Assembly: GCA_900113425.1 (NCBI GenBank)
Contig: FOZF01000002.1
Span: 358,106 to 422,105, forward strand
Reading direction: 5' to 3'
Length of the DNA stretch: 64,000 bases
Source: Stenotrophomonas maltophilia
GTDB taxonomy: Bacteria > Pseudomonadota > Gammaproteobacteria > Xanthomonadales > Xanthomonadaceae
The position numbers were made by a program, and so were the translations under genes. Below the pieces are notes generated by a model. The model was not told where the DNA came from. It made no database searches and was given only the letters and a program-made list of their open reading frames with translations. Positions 60,031-64,000 of this stretch are shown piece by piece. Positions within the stretch are counted from its first letter, which is position 1. Every line of letters starts with the position of its first letter.

Positions 60031-60438
60031 GTGCTTAGCGATCAAAGTGGTCATACAACTTCCACACGATCATCAAGAAACGGAACAACCAAGGACCACC
60101 AAAAACTCGTTTGAACCATTTCAGCAGCAGCTGGCGCTTGTCATCTTTCCTGTCAACAGGTGAGACCATGTTGGTGTCCTCGATGCACCTTTCCGGGATT
60201 GGAAAGGCTCCGTTGCTACATCGAGAATGGGGAAACGCCAGTTACTACCCTCCTCCAATCTATGGCTGCGAGCCGTTGCCGCAGCCACCTGACCCTTCCC
60301 GATGGTCCCGGCCGTTGCCGGCCGCTGACGCGTCGCTCGGGGTGTTTTGGGCTATTCGCCCTCGAGTAGTCGCCTACTCACACCATGGCACGGATTGTTG
60401 CTCCCCGCGATGACGACATCAGCCTAACAGCTAAGCAC
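60031..60438 (-). ncRNA. Candidate retron msr-msd transcript / structured leader
   Basis: On the retron strand, GTGCTTAGC (60438-60430) and GCTAAGCAC (60039-60031) form a 9-bp inverted repeat that could be a1/a2. The CTTAGC at the end of a1 resembles the TTAGC branch region of Ec86. Between them lie several hairpins: GAGTAG-GCGA-CTACTC, GGGC-GAATA-GCCC, GGCCG-GCAA-CGGCC, GGCTGCG-N9-CGCAGCC, and CCTTTCC-N6-GGAAAGG nested in a longer stem. The 408-base span is longer than usual retron RNAs and contains the 44-codon frame, so the true msr-msd may be only part of it. Confidence 0.5.
60035..60169 (-). CDS. 44-residue basic hydrophobic peptide, possible toxin, in the retron leader
   Basis: A small open frame on the retron strand, ATG 60169 to TAA 60035. 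Ribosome binding site GAGGA lies 7 bases upstream. The peptide starts MVSPVDRKDDKRQLLLKWFK and continues with a hydrophobic, Trp/Phe-rich helix (VFGGPWLFRFLMIVWKLYD). Such short basic amphipathic peptides resemble type I toxins that damage membranes. It ends within the candidate a2 repeat and 79 bases before the XRE-family gene. Expression and toxicity are unproven; the peptide is too short to be certain of coding. Confidence 0.5.
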   Translation of the reverse strand: MVSPVDRKDDKRQLLLKWFKRVFGGPWLFRFLMIVWKLYDHFDR

Positions 60439-60443
60439 CCGTT

Positions 60444-60462
60444 ATGTCGCTCAGAGCGACAT
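60444..60462. promoter_or_regulatory. Perfect palindrome upstream of the retron transcript, candidate operator
   Basis: ATGTCGCT-CAG-AGCGACAT is a 19-base palindrome with 8-bp arms, 5 bases upstream of the candidate a1 repeat. Its form and place suit an operator for the XRE-family protein of the operon. It might instead be a terminator hairpin for + strand transcription. Confidence 0.45.
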
Positions 60463-60600
60463 CATTTCGCCTCTTTTCGTTCAGCTATTGGTCATAGACC
60501 TGTTGCGGCGATGTTGCGTTGGTGCGCGGGTCTCGCGGGGGGCGCCTAAGATCCTTGCTGCACAAGGCTCCTGGTGACTAAGATCTTCTTTTAGTCGTTT

Positions 60601-60710
60601 TGCTTCATGAGGGGCGTGTGTTCTGCACTGGCCTTCGATGCAGACGGTTTCGCTTTTGAATCAGTGGTTTGCAAGAGAGCTTCCTACCGGTTGTAGCGGT
60701 CGATCCGGGC
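60601..60710. repeat. attR: right direct repeat carrying a stranded mutS 5' end
   Basis: It matches 29728-29837 at 106 of 110 positions. On the minus strand it still encodes the first 25 MutS residues from a TTG, then leaves frame with the junction. The only difference within codons (at 60621) is synonymous, GAA against GAG. Confidence 0.88.
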
Positions 60711-60743
60711 CACGGCGGCAGTGACTCAAACAGGATCACATTG

Positions 60744-60875
60744 ATGGCGCGACAGGCACACAGCGGTTCGACCATGGAGACGGTTGTTGCGACGCAGGCA
60801 GAGGCCCGGCGCCGCCGACGCACCAAGTTTAAGCTGACCTACCGGCAAATCTGCCAACTGGGCATTATCGGCTGA
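60744..60875 (+). pseudogene. N-terminal remnant of a second integrase
   Basis: A 43-codon stub beginning MARQAHSGSTMETVVATQ and including TKFKLTYRQICQL. It is homologous to residues 1-38 of the integrase at 29908 (TKFKLTYRQICEL), at the same distance from the att repeat. Homology ends after ICQLG and a stop follows at 60873. The upstream CAGGA matches the AGAGGA position of the intact gene. It looks like the edge of a former element. Confidence 0.75.
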
Positions 60876-60898
60876 GACATCACGCAGGAGGTGGAGCT

Positions 60899-61474
60899 GT
60901 GACGCAGCGATTCGGTCCGTTGTGGGTGATTGCAGTCCTCCTCGCGCCACTGGCCGCCAGCGGTGGGACGCCTGCTGACCCGGAGCTGCGCGGCGAGCTT
61001 CTGCGGATGAAGGATGCCGATCAGGCGATCCGGGAGCTTCCGCTGGCCACAGAGGGCGAGGAGAGGGTGCTCAGTGCCGTCGATGCGGTACATACCGCTC
61101 GATTGAAGGCGATCGTTGCCGCCCAAGGCTGGCCGACCGTGGCGCAGGTGGGCCAGGACGGGGCGGACGCGGCGTGGCTGCTGGCCCAGCATGCCGACAA
61201 GGATCCGGCGTTCCAGCGCTCTGTTGCGGAAGCCATGGAGCCCCTGGTAACGACGGGGCAGGTCAAAGCGTCCAACTACGCCTATCTCTGGGACCGCACC
61301 CACGACCCTCAGCGCTATGGAACGCAGGGGCGTTGTTCAGCCCCGGGGCGTTGGGAACCACGTGCGGTTGAAGCACCTGGAACGCTTGACGAGCGTCGCG
61401 CTCGAATGGGCCTGGCGCCCATGGCGGAGTATCAAGCGATGGTCTCCAGGCATTGCGAGCAGTTTGGGCGTTAA
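60899..61474 (+). CDS. DUF6624-like exported protein
   Basis: A 191-residue protein with an N-terminal signal-like segment (FGPLWVIAVLLAPLAASG). The mature part has GELLRMKDADQAIRELP and the segment WPTVAQVGQDGADAAWLLAQ with HADKDPAFQR, which fits DUF6624 as I recall it. Start GTG 60899 with a strong AGGAGGTGG upstream. It is the first gene outside the element; function unknown. Confidence 0.65.
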   Translation: MTQRFGPLWVIAVLLAPLAASGGTPADPELRGELLRMKDADQAIRELPLATEGEERVLSAVDAVHTARLKAIVAAQGWPTVAQVGQDGADAAWLLAQHADKDPAFQRSVAEAMEPLVTTGQVKASNYAYLWDRTHDPQRYGTQGRCSAPGRWEPRAVEAPGTLDERRARMGLAPMAEYQAMVSRHCEQFGR

Positions 61475-61623
61475 GATCGGATCAGCAGCTGCGGCGCTGC
61501 ACGGGGAAAGGCAGGCATCGGGCCGGTTCTCCGGCATGGGGAGTGAGAGCCCCGAGCAGTTCCGGTGCCCCGTCGCGGGGTCGCAGGGCGTGCGGGTCGG
61601 CAACCACGTAGCGAGGGAGATGC

Positions 61624-64000
61624 ATGGGGGCTTTCGTGGGTCGCGCGAAGAGGTGGCTTGGGACGGCGCTCGCACTTGGCGCTTTCAGCCTGCCCGTGGG
61701 GGCGAGCACCCCGGAAGCGGCGTCGCACGCCCCGGCGGCAGTCTCGAAGCCGGTGGACATCCCCTTTGAGCGCTTCACCTTGCCCAATGGATTGCGTGTC
61801 ATCGTGCATACCGACCGGAAGGCGCCCATCGTGGCTGTCCACGTGTGGTATCAGGTCGGATCCGGTGATGAGCCTGCCGGTCGCACCGGTTTCGCGCACC
61901 TCTTCGAGCATTTGATGTTCCGCGGCACCGAGCATTACCGCGACGCCTACTACGGCCCGCTGCAACGTGTCGGCGCCACCGACGTCAATGCCACGGTTAC
62001 GCCTGAGCGCACCAACTATCTGCAAGTGGTCCCATCCACAGCACTGGACCTGGCGCTCTGGATGGAGTCCGATCGCATGGGGCATCTGCTGGGTGCCATC
62101 GACCAGAAGGCGCTGGATACCGAACGGGGCATTGTCGAGAACGAGAAGCTGCAGCGGCGTGGCGTGCCTTACGGACGCGTATGGGAGCAGCTCTCCCGTT
62201 CAAGCTACCCGCCGGGGCACCCGTACCATCATTCGACCTTCGGATCCGCACGCGATCTGCAGGCGGCCACGCTTGCCGACGTCGAGGACTGGTTCCGGAC
62301 CTGGTACGGCCCAAACAACGCGGTGCTGGTGCTGTCAGGCGATGTCGGCGTTGAAGAGGCCAGGAAGAAGGTTGAGTCCTACTTCGGGCATATCCCATCG
62401 GCGCCCGACGTAGCCAGGTCTTCCGTGGACGTCGCCAAGCGGGCTTCCACCACCCGGGAAACCCTGTCCGATCAGGTCCCTCAAGCGCGTGTTCACCGGA
62501 CATGGAACATCGCAGCTCGTGGGACGCCGGACTTTGATCAGCTGCGGGTGTTGGCTTACCTCCTGGGAGGAGGCAATGCCTCCCGGCTGGGCAAGCGCCT
62601 GGTGCACTCCGATCAACTTGCCACTGACGTCACGGCCGAGGCAGGGGGGCAGCTCGGATCGCGACTCATGATCGTCGCCAATGTGCGCGACGGTGTCGAC
62701 CCGTCGGCCGTGGAAACCGCCATCGAGGTGGAGCTTCAGCGTCTGCTGAAGGAAGGTCCCACCCTCGATGAGGTGCAACGTGCGCGGGCCGCGATGCGGG
62801 CCGAGTTCGTGAAGAGCATCGAGCGTAACGGTGGGATGGACGGAAAGGCAGAAGTGCTCGCCGCCTGTGAGGTATTTGAAGGCGATGCAGGCTGCTATCG
62901 GCGGTCCGCCGACGTGGTGGCATCCGCCACGCCCGACCAGCTGGTTCGCGTCGCTCGCCGCTGGCTGGGGCAGGGGGATCACATCCTGACGGTCATTCCG
63001 GGCGCCCGCGTTGCGTTCGCTGAGGAGGCCGAGCCGGCTGACGCGGTGTCCCACGCGCAAAGCCCAGGCAAAGCCCATCGCGCTGCGGCACCGGGCGTGG
63101 ATCGCAGTGCAGGGCCGCCGTTTCCTGAAAGCTATCCGGAGTTGAGATTCCCTGCGATCGAGCGGGCGGCGCTGTCGAACGGCACCCACGTGATCCTGGC
63201 TCGACGGGAGGACGTCCCGCTTGTTCGCATGTCCTATCAGTTCCCGGTGGATCCCGCGTCAACTGCGGGTCTGGCAGACATGGCGTTCAGCATGCTGGCG
63301 GAAGGGGCCGGGGACTACGACGCCCTGGCGTTCGCGGTGCGCGCTGAATCGCTGGGGGCGGAGCTGGGCTCCAGTGTCGACGTGGGCAGCGGCGCGGTGA
63401 CCCTGGTCGGTCTCAGAGACACGCTTGACGATTCGGTTGCGCTGTACGCGGACATGCTGCGCCGACCGCGTTTTGAGCAGGCAGCAATGGAGCGCATGCG
63501 TGCGGGCAGGCAGGGCGCCCTTCGAGAGGAGGCGGCCAATCCGCAGCGCTTGGCCACCAGCCTTCTCCCTGCGTTGCTGTTCGGGCTGGATCACCCCTAC
63601 GCGCAAGCCTTCGGACGCGGCACCGTGGCCTCCGTTGAGGCTCTGCGCCGCGATGACCTCGTGGAGTTCCACCGCGCCTGGATCCGGCCGGAGCGGGGCA
63701 CGCTTGTCGTGGTCGGGGATACGACGCTCCAGGAGCTGATCCCGGTCCTTGAGAGGCATCTCGGCGACTGGCGCGGGTCGGGTGGGATCCCTGAGGTGCG
63801 CATCGACGACCGCCTGCCCGCGCAGGCGAAGCCACGGGTGTTTCTGGTCGACAGCCCTGGCGCTCTGCAGGCCACCCTGGTGGCCGGGCAGCTGGTCGCG
63901 CCAAGTTCAGACCCCCAGACGTTGGCCTTCGAGGTCGCCAATTCCGTCCTGGGGGGATCGCCAAGCGCGCGCCTCAACATGAATCTGCGAGAAGCCAAGG
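61624..64000 (+). CDS. M16 family zinc metallopeptidase (partial, runs off window)
   Basis: At least 792 residues, incomplete at the 3' end. It has a signal peptide (LGTALALGAFSLPVGA), the inverted zinc motif HxxEH in HLFEHLMF and the third ligand Glu in TERGIVENEKL about 75 residues later, so the N-terminal peptidase domain is probably active. A second M16 domain starts near residue 505 (PAIERAALSNGTHVILARR) without an HxxEH, as expected for the structural half. Periplasmic or envelope location likely. The frame is open from the ATG at 61624 to the window end. Confidence 0.88.
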   Translation, partial: MGAFVGRAKRWLGTALALGAFSLPVGASTPEAASHAPAAVSKPVDIPFERFTLPNGLRVIVHTDRKAPIVAVHVWYQVGSGDEPAGRTGFAHLFEHLMFRGTEHYRDAYYGPLQRVGATDVNATVTPERTNYLQVVPSTALDLALWMESDRMGHLLGAIDQKALDTERGIVENEKLQRRGVPYGRVWEQLSRSSYPPGHPYHHSTFGSARDLQAATLADVEDWFRTWYGPNNAVLVLSGDVGVEEARKKVESYFGHIPSAPDVARSSVDVAKRASTTRETLSDQVPQARVHRTWNIAARGTPDFDQLRVLAYLLGGGNASRLGKRLVHSDQLATDVTAEAGGQLGSRLMIVANVRDGVDPSAVETAIEVELQRLLKEGPTLDEVQRARAAMRAEFVKSIERNGGMDGKAEVLAACEVFEGDAGCYRRSADVVASATPDQLVRVARRWLGQGDHILTVIPGARVAFAEEAEPADAVSHAQSPGKAHRAAAPGVDRSAGPPFPESYPELRFPAIERAALSNGTHVILARREDVPLVRMSYQFPVDPASTAGLADMAFSMLAEGAGDYDALAFAVRAESLGAELGSSVDVGSGAVTLVGLRDTLDDSVALYADMLRRPRFEQAAMERMRAGRQGALREEAANPQRLATSLLPALLFGLDHPYAQAFGRGTVASVEALRRDDLVEFHRAWIRPERGTLVVVGDTTLQELIPVLERHLGDWRGSGGIPEVRIDDRLPAQAKPRVFLVDSPGALQATLVAGQLVAPSSDPQTLAFEVANSVLGGSPSARLNMNLREAK

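Noticed and set aside
60111-60413. Open frame of 100 codons on the + strand in the retron leader
   Set aside because: It lies opposite the structured leader and small peptide, has no clear ribosome binding site and no recognisable domain.
61317-61769. 150-codon frame overlapping the DUF6624-like and M16 genes
   Set aside because: It overlaps the supported start of the M16 signal peptide and the end of the DUF6624-like gene in another frame, with a composition typical of a shadow.

Overview
The window reads as a chromosome segment of a high-GC gammaproteobacterium of the family Lysobacteraceae, most likely Stenotrophomonas. The support is the rpsP-rimM-trmD-rplS order, the kind of proteins encoded, and several GTAG-type palindromic repeats between genes (13193, 18033, 21714) that resemble the SMAG repeats of Stenotrophomonas maltophilia. 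No species call is possible without a search.

Positions 1-29800 are conserved chromosome: the 3' end of an outer-membrane barrel gene, a GyrI-like protein, the cyoABCD ubiquinol oxidase operon, an MHYT-GGDEF-EAL protein, radA, an HSP90-like chaperone paired with a TPR protein, a CcsA/YpjD-type membrane protein, ffh, a flavin oxidoreductase and class IV aminotransferase pair, the rpsP-rimM-trmD-rplS operon, DUF6404 and DUF1801 genes, a MATE transporter, hslR, katG with an OxyR-like site, a DUF937 protein and mutS.

Positions about 29728-60600 are an integrated element of about 30.9 kb at the 5' end of mutS. A 110-bp direct repeat (106 identical positions) bounds it: attL overlaps the first 25 codons of intact mutS, and attR carries a stranded copy of them. 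A tyrosine integrase sits at the left end. The element carries a MOBQ relaxase, a TraD-like accessory protein and a possible oriT, a serine recombinase with two ParB-like proteins, and a second tyrosine integrase, but no type IV secretion genes. It therefore looks like an integrative mobilizable element. Just beyond attR lies the N-terminal stub of a second, related integrase, which suggests two elements once stood in tandem at this site.

The cargo falls into blocks. At 31.9-41.6 kb are a PD-(D/E)XK-like protein, unknown proteins, a helix-turn-helix protein, an ankyrin-like protein, a KAP-family NTPase, a UvrD-like helicase and a membrane protein: a candidate defence region. At 41.6-49.2 kb are three envelope proteins, a complete His-Xaa-Ser radical SAM system (hxsD-B-C-A), an H-NS-like protein and the second integrase. 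At 49.5-52.2 kb are three unrecognised genes, two with HEPN-like sequence features. At 52.4-58.5 kb are the mobilization and recombinase/ParB genes. At 58.7-60.5 kb is a retron-type reverse transcriptase with an XRE-family partner. Upstream of it lies a structured leader containing a 44-codon open frame whose ribosome binding site appears buried in a hairpin. That retron arrangement is the most promising candidate for something undescribed.

Positions 60.9-64 kb are a DUF6624-like exported protein and a two-domain M16 zinc peptidase that runs off the window. No rRNA, tRNA or CRISPR array was seen.
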